A stretch of DNA of 64,000 nt, taken from Psychrobacillus vulpis. GTDB lineage: Bacteria; Bacillota; Bacilli; Bacillales_A; Planococcaceae. Below are positions 26,097 to 35,732 of the stretch, one piece after another. The notes under the pieces are model-generated. The model saw nothing but the letters and a program-made list of their open reading frames with translations. It made no database searches and was not told the DNA's origin. How positions within the stretch are numbered: the stretch's first letter is position 1; each line of letters begins with the position of its first letter. The translations under genes and the position numbers were made by a program. Location: contig NZ_VDGI01000001.1 of assembly GCF_006861825.1 (NCBI RefSeq), positions 412,048-476,047 of the forward strand, read 5' to 3'.

Positions 26097-26735
26097 CTAT
26101 ATCGGTAATTCTTGGTCTGAAGATGGTATAAAGACAGCTCCAAAGTATCCACCTATGGTTCCATCTATATTTCCAAAGCCTTTTAAATTGTCTATTTCCA
26201 TTGCTGTTGTTCCGAATTCAAATGTTCCAGCCAATTCAATAACACCAACCTTGACTCCAGCAGCTACCGTTCTTTGAATAATACGAATAAAGTTAATTGG
26301 ATCAAGTCCAGCTTCATTTATTTTAGTCAAAGGTAATTCAATCAGCTTAATTGCTGCAGGTTCTGGATCGTCAATATCATTCCACTTTTCAACTATCTTA
26401 ATTGTGGATGGTTCTGTGGATAAAGCGATTGAAATAACTTGAATGATTGTATTAATAGAGCCATCAGAAAGATTTCTAGCAATTTTGGACTTTAATAAGA
26501 TTCTGTAGACCTCATCAGTAGCTTTACCTCTTGACTGATTGACGTTTTCACCGATCAAGTCAAGAGCCTTACCTTTTGATTTGTCAATATCTCGCCACTC
26601 TAAAATCGTTTCATTCGTCTTTTGTAACTCTAATAATTCGTCTGAAAATATACTGATTAACTTCGATAGATTAGAGCTAGGTTGCTTAGCAAAATAGTCC
26701 GCAAAACGTTTCATGATCAATTTTGCACTAAACAT
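26097..26735 (-). CDS. Baseplate protein, gpI/YmfQ-like
   Basis: 212 residues. The N-terminal helical part ISIFSDELLELQKTNETILEWRDIDKSKGKALDLIGENVNQSRG, then YRILLKSKIARNLSDGSINTI, matches the layout of small baseplate wedge proteins following gpJ. Position between the gpJ-like gene and the fibre supports this. Confidence 0.72.
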   Translation of the reverse strand: MFSAKLIMKRFADYFAKQPSSNLSKLISIFSDELLELQKTNETILEWRDIDKSKGKALDLIGENVNQSRGKATDEVYRILLKSKIARNLSDGSINTIIQVISIALSTEPSTIKIVEKWNDIDDPEPAAIKLIELPLTKINEAGLDPINFIRIIQRTVAAGVKVGVIELAGTFEFGTTAMEIDNLKGFGNIDGTIGGYFGAVFIPSSDQELPI

Positions 26736-27909
26736 TGATTGTCACCTCAATGTTGTTTGCTTCTACTTGTGCAACCTCCTGCAAACCTATAGAAATATTT
26801 GATTCACTATAATTAATTCCATCTGTAGATAATTGAATCGATACATCTTCAATACCTTCCACTTGATAAGTGCGAGCAATTAAACGTGATTCAATAACAT
26901 CTTCACCCATATTAAGACCTGCAAAGACAGTTGAATCTATGTCTGTACCTCCGATGTATCGAATCAGAACAGATTTGGTCTTTTCCGTTCCGTCACTAGG
27001 AAACGAGGAGTTAGTATTAAGAGCTACTTTAATGAAAATCGGTATTTCTACCGCACGTGTAAATCCAACTTGTTGTGGATTTCCGCTATCGTCTATAACA
27101 TCTACATAGGTGGTCCCGTAAGGTTGAATACCTCCTGCTTTCTTTTCAAATACAGCTCTCGCAATGTCTTCATTTGTTCCCCCTAAGACAAATGCTTGTA
27201 TGGATCTCTTAGGAGTTCCATATGCATCTGGTACATCTCCATAGTTTTCTATGACAGTGGCAGCACGAATGGAAGGAATTTTCAATAGATTTGTCCTAAT
27301 AGCGTTGGTAGTAGCTGAACCCATTCCTTCCACAGTAATAGATGCTCTTTCACGTGCTTCTAAGTCCGTTTCTTTTTCACGGCCGCCCTTTGTTTCTGAA
27401 ATGTTTGTTACGCTAATAACATCTGCATCAGGATTAACTATTTCTGTAATGGTATTAGCTGCAACGTTACCTACACTCCCCAATTCAACAGCTTTAATTT
27501 CCACTATCCCTTTTCCAAACGAATCTAGCGTCACATTTTCTGTTGTTTCAAAGAACACATCTGTTTTGTTAGACACTAAAAAACCAGCACTCACCAAATG
27601 ATTTGGCGTGCCGGTTATTTCTAATGGTCCAAACGAATATTGATCTAGATTTCTTGTAATACCTGCATAAGGTAGAAGCATATCTAGTTGAGCACCCTCG
27701 GCAGTCTTTCGATAAGCTGAGTAATAGACATTTTCATTGTCTTGCCATGCAAGAGACAGAAACCATGCCATGATTCGAAGTAAAATTCCAAGGATGGATC
27801 GTTCAGATACATTTGCGTTTTCTCCGAAGTATTGCTTTGCCTTCGCGGACATATCTGTCAGCAAATCATCATAAGTCTTTCGTTTATAGCCTTTGGAGTC
27901 AAGCGCCAC
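26728..27909 (-). CDS. Baseplate J-like protein
   Basis: 393 residues of the gpJ/XkdT family. It shows YYSAYRKTAEGAQLDMLLPYAGITR, then GTPNHLVSAGFLVSNKTDVFFETTE, and the conserved GGREKETDLEARERASITV with ENYGDVPDAYGTPKRSIQAFVLGGT. It forms the baseplate periphery that links to the fibre. It overlaps its neighbours by a few bases, so the tail genes are one coupled operon. Confidence 0.88.
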   Translation of the reverse strand: MALDSKGYKRKTYDDLLTDMSAKAKQYFGENANVSERSILGILLRIMAWFLSLAWQDNENVYYSAYRKTAEGAQLDMLLPYAGITRNLDQYSFGPLEITGTPNHLVSAGFLVSNKTDVFFETTENVTLDSFGKGIVEIKAVELGSVGNVAANTITEIVNPDADVISVTNISETKGGREKETDLEARERASITVEGMGSATTNAIRTNLLKIPSIRAATVIENYGDVPDAYGTPKRSIQAFVLGGTNEDIARAVFEKKAGGIQPYGTTYVDVIDDSGNPQQVGFTRAVEIPIFIKVALNTNSSFPSDGTEKTKSVLIRYIGGTDIDSTVFAGLNMGEDVIESRLIARTYQVEGIEDVSIQLSTDGINYSESNISIGLQEVAQVEANNIEVTINV

Positions 27910-28258
27910 CTAGAACCACCTCCTCGTTTATTGTTTGTCCATCTATTAGTTGAACATTGTATTTCACACTTAATTTTCTTAGCTTACGATCTTGGACGAT
28001 TTCGACATCATTAATAATGTCCACTCGTTCCTCTTGCCCAATAACTCGGATTATTTCCGAGCGAATTTCCTCATCTGTTGCCTTTTCTAATAGCTTCATA
28101 AAGTCTAGTCCAAAATCTAAGTTTAGGAACCATTCTTTTAGGTTAGTTGAAAGGGAAATAGTTAACACTTGCTTTACCTCTAGAACGCCATCTATGAGCT
28201 TAAAATCACCATTTTCAAAGAGTAAATCTCCATCATCTGTTAACTCTATAGTTTTCAT
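27899..28258 (-). CDS. Baseplate wedge protein, gp25/XkdS-like (DUF2634)
   Basis: 119 residues. LTISLSTNLKEWFLNLDFGLDFMKLLEKATDEEIRSEIIRVIGQEERVD is the characteristic gp25/lysozyme-like wedge pattern. It lies directly before the gpJ-like gene, as in PBSX-type phages. Confidence 0.82.
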   Translation of the reverse strand: MKTIELTDDGDLLFENGDFKLIDGVLEVKQVLTISLSTNLKEWFLNLDFGLDFMKLLEKATDEEIRSEIIRVIGQEERVDIINDVEIVQDRKLRKLSVKYNVQLIDGQTINEEVVLGGA

Positions 28259-28270
28259 TTGCTCACCTCT

Positions 28271-28702
28271 TTACAATAGCCCTACAATGATTGCATCGTG
28301 TATATCAAATAAACGGGATGCTCCAGGATAAACAAGCTTTCCATCTACTGCATCATCGATACTACGTTGTGCAAAAACTGCTAATACAATATCACCACTG
28401 TTAATGGACGGGACCAACTCTACTGGTTCATTAAATGTAATTTGAGTATGATCGCTATTTGGAATTGAGATAGAAATGGCCGTATTATTTTTTAACTTTA
28501 CTCTTTCAAATAGAACAGGAACATCTTCTAATACTGAAAGTTTCTCAGGTGCACGATTCACTTCTTTTACCATGAATAATGGTTGAACTTTTGCTGTCCG
28601 AGAATCTTCATTGTAGGAAATTACTTCGCAAGGCATACAAGTATTGATTGATAGAAGGATCTGATTCTTAAAATTAGAATAAAACTCGGATGAATTACTC
28701 AT
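28271..28702 (-). CDS. Baseplate spike protein, Gp138 N-terminal type
   Basis: 143 residues. MPCEVISYNEDSRTAKVQPLF, then DVPVLFERVKLKNN and SGDIVLAVFAQRSIDDAVDG, give the OB-fold pattern of Gp138-type membrane-puncturing spikes. It probably forms the central spike on the hub. Confidence 0.75.
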   Translation of the reverse strand: MSNSSEFYSNFKNQILLSINTCMPCEVISYNEDSRTAKVQPLFMVKEVNRAPEKLSVLEDVPVLFERVKLKNNTAISISIPNSDHTQITFNEPVELVPSINSGDIVLAVFAQRSIDDAVDGKLVYPGASRLFDIHDAIIVGLL

Positions 28703-29502
28703 ACAATCACCTCAACCTCTGAATAATAAGCATCTCCACGCCTGTAATGCTTACCTTTTCGTACTCTAAATTTCCCTTTTACGAATACTGACTGCAGTTC
28801 GATGATAGAAGCTGTATTCATTCGGTATTGAAGCAAGGACTTCACTTTATAACCTTTGACTACTCTACCATCTTTTTCTTCTTCGAAATACTCAGGTGAT
28901 CCAATCAAGCCAGTGTCTGATTTAAGGATAAATTTAGTGTTGTCTCCTTCTTTTATGGAGCGAATATAAACACTAGAACGACTGATATAGAAGCTTGCTT
29001 CACAATCCTTTGCTATTTTTTTCATAGCATCTACTACGGATCCATTCACTGAGAAACCCTTCTTATAAACAACGTTCTTAGGTAATTTGATTACAGCTAT
29101 CTTTAACTTAAGTACTTTTGCGAGTTCTTTTAATATTTGCTCACCTTTGATACCTTTTTTGAATGACTTTTTTAGCGTTTTCTTATTATCGATTGGCTGA
29201 CTATCTATGACAGATATTTTAGTTGCGCGATCCGAACCGCCCTTTTCAGATGCTACCTTGGATACATAACCCGAGAGTATTACTCCTTTATCATCATTGT
29301 ATCCAGCATTCATGGTAACCTTTACACCTTTTTTTAGTTTGCTGAGTGTAGTGTCTGATAAGTTATATACAACTATTTCACTTATGTTTGGATCTGGATC
29401 ATCATCGAATGGAATCTCAAATTCTATTTCCAATGATTGACTAGACATCTTCAATTCACCGATTATTATCTCAGTGACACGTCCAAATTGAATAGTACTC
29501 AT
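28699..29502 (-). CDS. Baseplate hub protein
   Basis: 267 residues. IEFEIPFDDDPDPNISEIVVYNLSDTTLSKLKKGVKVTMNAGY is the usual opening of gpD-like hub proteins in Gram-positive myoviruses, and the C-terminal part is beta-rich (VFVKGKFRVRKGKHYRRGDAYYSEVEV). Overlaps the spike gene by four bases. Confidence 0.75.
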   Translation of the reverse strand: MSTIQFGRVTEIIIGELKMSSQSLEIEFEIPFDDDPDPNISEIVVYNLSDTTLSKLKKGVKVTMNAGYNDDKGVILSGYVSKVASEKGGSDRATKISVIDSQPIDNKKTLKKSFKKGIKGEQILKELAKVLKLKIAVIKLPKNVVYKKGFSVNGSVVDAMKKIAKDCEASFYISRSSVYIRSIKEGDNTKFILKSDTGLIGSPEYFEEEKDGRVVKGYKVKSLLQYRMNTASIIELQSVFVKGKFRVRKGKHYRRGDAYYSEVEVIV

Positions 29503-29816
29503 AAATCATTCACCAACCTTAAAAACACTGTCTCGTTAAGATTTTCAAAGGTTACACGTTGCTCTTGTCCTGATTCATCAATAGGTTTGATTGTAGGGCC
29601 AGGAAAACGTGAATCGAAAACCTCTTCGAATAGTGGCACTCCATACGTAACTCTTTCACCATAGATCAATACTTTGTCATCTTTGTATAAATCTACAGTG
29701 AAAAAGTCGTGCTGCAAGTTATAATTTATTTCCATTTCAAACAGCTCTGCACCTAACTCTATTTCAAACCGATAAGGAATGAGCTCTTTTTCAATTTCGA
29801 TGTATTCAAAGTTCAT
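29499..29816 (-). CDS. Baseplate plug family protein
   Basis: 105 residues. IPYRFEIELGAELFEMEINYNLQHDFFTVDLYKDDKVLIYGERVTYGVPLF fits the phage baseplate-plug family that sits between hub and LysM genes. Assignment rests on this pattern and on gene order. Confidence 0.7.
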   Translation of the reverse strand: MNFEYIEIEKELIPYRFEIELGAELFEMEINYNLQHDFFTVDLYKDDKVLIYGERVTYGVPLFEEVFDSRFPGPTIKPIDESGQEQRVTFENLNETVFLRLVNDL

Positions 29817-29822
29817 TCCCTA

Positions 29823-30404
29823 TCACCCCACTTTAATTTTTACTCCAATAGGAATTTGAGTAGCTGGATACTTGTTGTTTTTTTGGACATCTTGCCAATT
29901 AACGCCGTATTTAATTGCGACACCATAGTAAGTGTCACCTTTCTTAGTCACATGATAAATAGGAGATTGTTTCTTATTTACTGTTTGCTTACGACCAACA
30001 CTAGATACTCCTGCAACTGCACTTTTCGCTTTAGCTGGAAGTGATACATAAGAAGGTGCTGCAAATCGCACTTCTTTTAGCTTCATGCTAAAGTTAAACC
30101 CGTTCATTATTTTGGAATCTGCGTCATATGAAAAGGCCGCAATCATCAAATTATGATAGATTCTACGGCCTTCATAAACTATAGCTGTACCTTTTGTTTC
30201 AATCGTTGATAATCGCCCTATCAATGTTTCTAATGATGTATTATCTGGCCTTATCAATTTACCACTTATAGATAGAACAACAGGTTCCCTTTCAACATGA
30301 TCAGTGAGGTTGATTCCCTTCTCTACAGGATGAGATGGCAATTCAACATCATTTTGCAGACTTTCTTTTTCAACATGTATTTGTATTCCGTTTATTTTTG
30401 CCAT
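29823..30404 (-). CDS. Tail protein with Dit-like N-terminus and LysM C-terminus
   Basis: 193 residues. The N-terminal about 120 residues (SHPVEKGINLTDHVEREPVVLSISGKLI) are of the Dit-like tail-protein type. The C-terminal YHVTKKGDTYYGVAIKYGVNWQDVQKNNKYPATQIPIGVKIKV is one LysM domain that binds peptidoglycan. It corresponds to XkdP of PBSX-like tails and follows the tape measure gene directly. Confidence 0.85.
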   Translation of the reverse strand: MAKINGIQIHVEKESLQNDVELPSHPVEKGINLTDHVEREPVVLSISGKLIRPDNTSLETLIGRLSTIETKGTAIVYEGRRIYHNLMIAAFSYDADSKIMNGFNFSMKLKEVRFAAPSYVSLPAKAKSAVAGVSSVGRKQTVNKKQSPIYHVTKKGDTYYGVAIKYGVNWQDVQKNNKYPATQIPIGVKIKVG

Positions 30405-30406
30405 CT

Positions 30407-32449
30407 CTAACCCTCCATAACGACTGGGAATATAGCACTTAAATCACTATACCAACCTTCTAATTCTTCTTTAATACTTCTTGCAGTTTCTTGAGGTTTA
30501 TCGGAACCCTGTACAATTATTTGAACCGGTGCTTGCACAGTAGAGCTTGTTGTCCTATTAGTAATAGGTGCTGCATTGTTATAACTAGCTCCATCAAAAT
30601 CCAGTGTTGGATCAGTACCATCACCTTTTAGGATTCCTGCATTACGCAAAGCATCTGCCTCATCAGCAGGTAAAACAGCTTCGTCTTTATGCAAGAGAGC
30701 TGGCATTTCATCGTAAGGAACACGCCCTAGACCTACTTCAAATCCTGGTATTTTCCCAGTGATTTTCGATACTACTCCGCTAATTTTCTCGCCAACATCA
30801 AATTTTTTCATTACATCGCCAACTAAACTGAATTTGTTGATTACCCATTCAACTGCATCAGCGATCCCATTAAACGCCCATGTAATACCATCAAGAATAG
30901 GTTTCATTATTACCCATGCGCCCGAAAGAGCTGCAGATGCAAGAGGTAATAATGGCACGATTATTTCTGAAACAAGAAATTTAACTGCACCTGTCACACC
31001 TTCAAATAAGCTACCTGCTATACGTAAGATTGGAGAAATGACATTAAAGACTGTTTCAATTACAGACCTAGCAACTGGCATCAATGGAATGATTACACCC
31101 TCAATCAATCCACCAATAACACTTTTTAAGATGTCAAACACATTCATTGCCCCAGCAACAACATTTGAGATAAATCCCATCGCATTGCCGATAAATTCTT
31201 GGGCAACTGGCATTAGAGGAACAATAACATCAGTTACAAATTGACTTACAACTTCTTTAGCATAGTTAAAACCATCTACATATTTTTGTGTTAAATTTTC
31301 AATTTGCTCTGCTACTCCTGGAGGAACCCCTATTTTCTCCCAAATATTAGATACTCCACTAACGTCTCCAGAAAACAATGCTTTATAAGTGTCATAATAA
31401 GCCATTGTAATATCCTTAAATATTGAAAGTTTATCAATTCCATTAGATAAAAATTCCATAAAAGGACCCGGATCTACATTAGAAACCACATCGCTTAATT
31501 TGGATAACACTCCTACTGCTTGCTCAAGAATCGGTGCACCGGCTTTAGCTAAGAAATCTTGCCAAGCTTGCTTCAAGTTCCCCATTTGGTTTTCATAGGA
31601 CTCTGATTCTCGTAACGCTTGTCCTGTAGCACCAGCGGCTTCCATCATCTTTTCTGCGTAAGTTAAACGAGCAAGTTGCTTGTCAGCTTCGCCAAGTTTT
31701 TTCCAATCCTTGCCGAGCTCCTTTGAAGCAAATGCAGCTATTTGTGTTTCATTTGCAAAGAGTCCAATGGATTCTCCACCCTCATAATTCCCTTTGATAA
31801 AGGAATTTAGTGAACTATTTGCATCCTCAAACGATTTGTCATAGAAAGCTGCCGCATCCGCAACAGCACTTACTGCTCGTTCTGAAGCAACCATAGCATC
31901 TTGAGTTTCCAATCCAAGACCTTTAAACATTGAAGTCATTGTCGTGTAGGCAGGCTTTATCCTATTTGGTACCATACCGAAGGATTCTCCAAGATTATCA
32001 ACAACGCCTTGTGCATCTTTATCGAGTTTTTGGAACACTTGATCAAACTGGGCTTCTATTGCTTGTGCTCCAGCTGCGGCTTCAATCGCACCTGTTGCGA
32101 AATCTTTAAGTGCAGTGCCTATACCGAGTGCCAGCAAAGCTGAACCTATTCCTAATACAGCCTTTTTCAAACCACCCATGCCCTTATCAGCTTTTTTGAC
32201 TTCTTTATCAAGTTTATTTAAATCAGTATCATCTAATCTTTCGACTTCATCTGCAGTATTATTAACAACATTTTCGAGGTCATTGAATTCATTAGCTAAG
32301 TCACTAGTTTCATCTATGACATCAACGATGAGAGATGGATCTATTCTTCTTAAACTATTTATTACATCATCTATTTTTCTATCGAGCGCAGTAAGGGGGC
32401 CATCAGCTATGTCCATGCCAATCTCTACGACTACGTCACGTAAGGACAT
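30407..32449 (-). CDS. Tail tape measure protein
   Basis: 680 residues. It begins with an acidic coiled-coil region (DEVERLDDTDLNKLDKEVKKADKG), then a hydrophobic stretch (AVLGIGSALLALGIGTALK). A TMP core follows (AAAGAQAIEAQFDQVFQKL; AYTTMTSMFKGLGLETQDAM). Repeats of the PLMPVA-x-E-F-I/V type (at about 380-500) form amphipathic helices. Its length sets tail length, so a tail of roughly 100 nm is expected (inference). It follows the tail chaperone genes. Confidence 0.9.
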   Translation of the reverse strand: MSLRDVVVEIGMDIADGPLTALDRKIDDVINSLRRIDPSLIVDVIDETSDLANEFNDLENVVNNTADEVERLDDTDLNKLDKEVKKADKGMGGLKKAVLGIGSALLALGIGTALKDFATGAIEAAAGAQAIEAQFDQVFQKLDKDAQGVVDNLGESFGMVPNRIKPAYTTMTSMFKGLGLETQDAMVASERAVSAVADAAAFYDKSFEDANSSLNSFIKGNYEGGESIGLFANETQIAAFASKELGKDWKKLGEADKQLARLTYAEKMMEAAGATGQALRESESYENQMGNLKQAWQDFLAKAGAPILEQAVGVLSKLSDVVSNVDPGPFMEFLSNGIDKLSIFKDITMAYYDTYKALFSGDVSGVSNIWEKIGVPPGVAEQIENLTQKYVDGFNYAKEVVSQFVTDVIVPLMPVAQEFIGNAMGFISNVVAGAMNVFDILKSVIGGLIEGVIIPLMPVARSVIETVFNVISPILRIAGSLFEGVTGAVKFLVSEIIVPLLPLASAALSGAWVIMKPILDGITWAFNGIADAVEWVINKFSLVGDVMKKFDVGEKISGVVSKITGKIPGFEVGLGRVPYDEMPALLHKDEAVLPADEADALRNAGILKGDGTDPTLDFDGASYNNAAPITNRTTSSTVQAPVQIIVQGSDKPQETARSIKEELEGWYSDLSAIFPVVMEG

Positions 32450-32453
32450 TCAA

Positions 32454-32643
32454 TCAACCTCCCCTCGCTTCTTTTAATCGATCGGCATAGCTATCTATAG
32501 CTGCATTGAATTCTAATAATTCATCTAATGTCATCGTTTCAGCACGTTCAAAGCTAAGTTTCCCTTCCATAATCGGACGCCAAAAAACCCAGTTTTCATC
32601 AACTGTTTGCCGATGAACATGGATAGGTTTAGCTCTCTTGAAA
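32454..32643 (-). CDS. Frameshift extension of the tail assembly chaperone
   Basis: An open frame of about 62 codons continues from the chaperone gene in the +1 frame: KRAKPIHVHRQTVDENWVF, then ERAETMTLDELLEFNAAIDSYADRLKEARGG, stop TGA 32454-32456. It has no start codon with a ribosome site. The frames meet at 32643-32640 (TTT C), where the tRNA on TTT could slip +1 to TTC before the zero-frame stop at 32629. Tail chaperones before tape measures are commonly made in two forms by frameshifting. Confidence 0.65.
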
Positions 32644-32901
32644 GGTAAATTTAACAGCCGCGGACATTACTTCTGAAAATCCTCCTACTTCCTCAAAATG
32701 CTCGAACGTTACTTTACTTCCATCTTCTTTAAAGATCACGTGTTCCATCATTGATTCATAAAGTTTTTCACCCTGTTGAACGCCATGCTCATTCTTTGAC
32801 TGGTCGCGCATACGAATAGCTTCACGTAACCCCGGATGTTGGAAAGTGTATTTTTCCTTGTTTTTAGTTTCAAATGTTTGTTGTTCACCTTTTTTAGCCA
32901 T
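32629..32901 (-). CDS. Tail assembly chaperone (XkdN-like)
   Basis: About 90 residues from ATG 32901 (MAKKGEQQTFETKNK), which has GGGAG eight bases upstream; the frame is open 19 codons further. EKYTFQHPGLREAIRMRDQSKN and HVIFKEDGSKVTFEHFEEVGGFSEVM fit XkdN-type chaperones. It should keep the tape measure protein soluble while the tail tube assembles. A longer form probably arises by frameshift. Confidence 0.78.
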   Translation of the reverse strand: MAKKGEQQTFETKNKEKYTFQHPGLREAIRMRDQSKNEHGVQQGEKLYESMMEHVIFKEDGSKVTFEHFEEVGGFSEVMSAAVKFTFQES

Positions 32902-33002
32902 TTGCTTTCTCTCCCATTCTTTTCGTTTTAAGTGATTGGTTATATGTCTTTTTTTCATGGCAAATTAAAAAGAGTGAGCACATTGCCCACTCTCCTTTCG
33001 TT

Positions 33003-33407
33003 TTATTTAACTGCGTAGTCAAATACTTTAATTGTATACACACGATTTGAAGCCGATTTACCAAATTCTTTGTCTGCGGGTTTTGTGATCATTGATTTAG
33101 TCCCACCAACAACCTCTTTTACTTCATTATTAGAGTTTACCCAAATAGGCACCATTGAACGGGCATTAGCAAAACCATCAAGCACAGAAATAGAAGGTGA
33201 TGTTTGATTCAACGTGATTTCAATCGTTCCCATTCCGTCGCCGTTAATCGACACTACTGCATCACCTTGCGCTGAGCTAGATGCCTCAAAGTTATCATTG
33301 TCTTTAGATGCTTTTACCATCGTACCATCAGCATAACCTGTAATAAAAATGCCCCCGACCGTCGTTACAACTTTGCGAGCATCATACGTTCCAATATGTC
33401 CTGTCAT
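33003..33407 (-). CDS. Tail tube protein (XkdM-like)
   Basis: 134 residues. MTGHIGTYDARKVVTTVGGIFITGYADGTMVKAS, then GDAVVSINGDGMGTIEITLNQTSPSISVL, is the pattern of the contractile-tail tube protein XkdM. Right size and directly after the sheath gene. Confidence 0.88.
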   Translation of the reverse strand: MTGHIGTYDARKVVTTVGGIFITGYADGTMVKASKDNDNFEASSSAQGDAVVSINGDGMGTIEITLNQTSPSISVLDGFANARSMVPIWVNSNNEVKEVVGGTKSMITKPADKEFGKSASNRVYTIKVFDYAVK

Positions 33408-33421
33408 TAATTACCCCTCCT

Positions 33422-34426
33422 TTAAGCTACCATTTCGCCTGTAACAGTTGCTTCATGAATAGCACCTGCAAGTTCTAGGCTAAATGATAATCCTTTATAA
33501 TGACGCGCTACACGATCAGCTGCGTTTGTTTGAGCACGATTTTTCGCTGTAATTGTGTATAGTGGTTGTTTTGCATCATCAAGCGCGATAATACCTTGTT
33601 GACCAGCAATTTCGAGAATTGTTCGTGCTTCTCCTTCAATTTGCGGGATACCAACATCATCAAATGAGACTTTGTCATTATTTACAAATAATGTGGAGAT
33701 AGCTTGCTCCATATTGACTTTTACCCAATCTTTTCCGTGAATTACGTCAATGTATTCACCTGAAAGAACCGTACCCTCTGATGTTTGGTAGTTGCCGTTT
33801 TTCGCTACATACGCAAAACCATTTAATTCATGAATTTCTAGTAATGTAGTAGCATCATATGGCGCAGGATCTACCCCAATTAACTTTTTAAACTTGTAAG
33901 TGATAGAACCGACAAGTTTAGAACCGTGGCCACCTATTAACGCTAAGTGAGGGTATTGTTCTAACTTGTCGTGCATCATTACAAAGGTACGGTCATACTT
34001 TTTAGCTGATAACGTAGTTAAATCTTGAATGCTATCAACTGTATGAGCTGCGATTTTGAAACCCTCACCTTCTACAACATCTGAAATAGCAATAAAGTCT
34101 GCTACAGTACCAGTTGCCAATGATACGAAGTACCAATCTTCGTTATAATATTTTTCAAGTGTTTGGCCTGCTGTTGTCGATGCCGATGAATCAAACGTAG
34201 CAATAGCTACTTTTGATGTACTTGTATCTCCCTGTTTAAATGCTATTTTTGCCGCTTTATATGCATCAGTCGATTGGGCAAAATCAGTTTCTACACCTTC
34301 AATATCACCATAAATTTTAAACGTTTGTGGACCTGCTTTATCCGCTAAAATTAACGGCGTGCCAAGTCCAGTTAAAGCAGACGGCTTTTTTATGTTGATA
34401 ATGACTTTGACATCTTTTAATGGCAT
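33422..34426 (-). CDS. Contractile tail sheath protein
   Basis: 334 residues. It starts MPLKDVKVIINIKKPSALTGLG and contains the alpha/beta sheath core (VSLATGTVADFIAISDVVEGEGFKI) and a C-terminal GLSFSLELAGAIHEATVTGEMV strand for linking subunits. Together with the tube gene it shows a myovirus tail. Confidence 0.87.
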   Translation of the reverse strand: MPLKDVKVIINIKKPSALTGLGTPLILADKAGPQTFKIYGDIEGVETDFAQSTDAYKAAKIAFKQGDTSTSKVAIATFDSSASTTAGQTLEKYYNEDWYFVSLATGTVADFIAISDVVEGEGFKIAAHTVDSIQDLTTLSAKKYDRTFVMMHDKLEQYPHLALIGGHGSKLVGSITYKFKKLIGVDPAPYDATTLLEIHELNGFAYVAKNGNYQTSEGTVLSGEYIDVIHGKDWVKVNMEQAISTLFVNNDKVSFDDVGIPQIEGEARTILEIAGQQGIIALDDAKQPLYTITAKNRAQTNAADRVARHYKGLSFSLELAGAIHEATVTGEMVA

Positions 34427-34438
34427 TATATTTCCTCC

Positions 34439-34933
34439 TTATGGATTGATTGTGACTTTTTCTATAACATCTATCTCGAACGACTCTCGACCTCGTACGC
34501 GCAATCGTAAATCAAAGCCACATCGACGTTCATAGTCAATCGTTAAAAAAACATCACGATTCGTTGCGTTTAACACGTCAACTACTGTGATGTTTTCATC
34601 TGACAAATCAATATGACCTTTACCTAGAAAATAAGCTCGGGCTTTATTAGCATAATTATCAGCATCTTCTATTGTTGCTGCATTGCAAGTAATAGAAAAT
34701 ATCATTTCAGTATCTTGCTCAATTGTTTTAATGTTGTCTGTGATCGATTCGGTGATTTGTCCTACACTTGCACCATTAGTAGTTTTTTTAATTGAGAAAA
34801 AAGGGTATGATGGTTGTTTTCCTGTACCTTCTGCTTGAATTACATGGATGCCTGTATAAGAAGATAATCCATTTTGTAAAGGAATCCATATGTCATCATA
34901 ATTAATCAAGAACCATCCACTCCTTCGCGCCAT
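34439..34933 (-). CDS. Phage neck/tail terminator protein (LIC_12616-like)
   Basis: 164 residues. INYDDIWIPLQNGLSSYTGIHVIQAEGTGKQPSYPFFSIK, then EMIFSITCNAATIEDADNYANKARAYF and a C-terminal DYERRCGFDLRLRVRGRE, match the tail-terminator fold seen before sheath genes. The ATG lies inside the previous gene; a TTG ten bases after AAGGAG (MINYDDIW) is an equally good start. Confidence 0.75.
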   Translation of the reverse strand: MARRSGWFLINYDDIWIPLQNGLSSYTGIHVIQAEGTGKQPSYPFFSIKKTTNGASVGQITESITDNIKTIEQDTEMIFSITCNAATIEDADNYANKARAYFLGKGHIDLSDENITVVDVLNATNRDVFLTIDYERRCGFDLRLRVRGRESFEIDVIEKVTINP

Positions 34934-35259
34934 CTCATCAGGTAAATATGAACATCGGTATATTCTGTGTAGTCCTTAAAAGCCTGTAGGGTATATACAT
35001 CGTTTTTATAGTCTATCTGCGTTCCAATATCGATAGGTTCTGTCGTAAGCAATTTCTTTTCTTTGACTGTATAAGTACCGCTTTCGACATATTTAAGATC
35101 ATCATTACTTAACGGTAGGATGACACCTTTCATTTGAACGTTATCGTGTCCACCTTGAACCCATTTACCGTTAATATATTGCCCATCAATAGCAATTAAA
35201 GCGTTGAAAGGAACGCCATTTACTTCAATCATTTCTTTAAAACTAATGATTTCAGGCAT
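34906..35259 (-). CDS. Head-tail connector protein
   Basis: 117 residues, beta-rich (VNGVPFNALIAIDGQYINGKWVQGG; YTVKEKKLLTTEPIDIGTQIDYKNDVYTLQAF). Position between the gp10-like and terminator genes suggests a head-closure or stopper protein; no sequence motif confirms this. Confidence 0.6.
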   Translation of the reverse strand: MPEIISFKEMIEVNGVPFNALIAIDGQYINGKWVQGGHDNVQMKGVILPLSNDDLKYVESGTYTVKEKKLLTTEPIDIGTQIDYKNDVYTLQAFKDYTEYTDVHIYLMRWREGVDGS

Positions 35260-35732
35260 TATTTCTCCACCACCCTAAAGGTTATCCTCTTTCGCAAGCC
35301 TCCAGAATCAATTAGAGGATTACTAGAACCCTTTTTCTGAATGGTAGATGTTGCATTTGGAGGAGCATCTAAATCAGTTATTTTTTCTTGAATATCGCCA
35401 ACCATAAGAGCACCTAACCGTTCGTATAGCGTCCGGGGGGCTATTTTAAAGTCAATAACATTTTTAAGTTGCTTTTCTGCAAATTGAATCCACTCAACTT
35501 CTTTTTCGTCAAAAGTTGTTCTCATGAAAGAACGTTCGGGAATAACAATAGATCCGCTTTCTTTTTGAATTGTCACCCCAAATTCATGAACGCTTGCAAT
35601 CATAGCGTAAAAAGAATCATCATCCCCAAACACACCAACTTCTACAGAATACTTTTTCAAATCTCTTAAAGTAGTTATTAATTTTGGGATATTATTCCTG
35701 TCAGTAATTCGTATATTGATTCCTGCCATCAA
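35259..35732 (-). CDS. Tail completion protein, HK97 gp10-like
   Basis: 157 residues. VGVFGDDDSFYAMIASVHEFGVTI and IPERSFMRTTFDEKE, with a C-terminal LIDSGGLRKRITFRV, are the marks of the gp10-like/virion-morphogenesis family that attaches tail to head. Confidence 0.78.
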   Translation of the reverse strand: MMAGINIRITDRNNIPKLITTLRDLKKYSVEVGVFGDDDSFYAMIASVHEFGVTIQKESGSIVIPERSFMRTTFDEKEVEWIQFAEKQLKNVIDFKIAPRTLYERLGALMVGDIQEKITDLDAPPNATSTIQKKGSSNPLIDSGGLRKRITFRVVEK

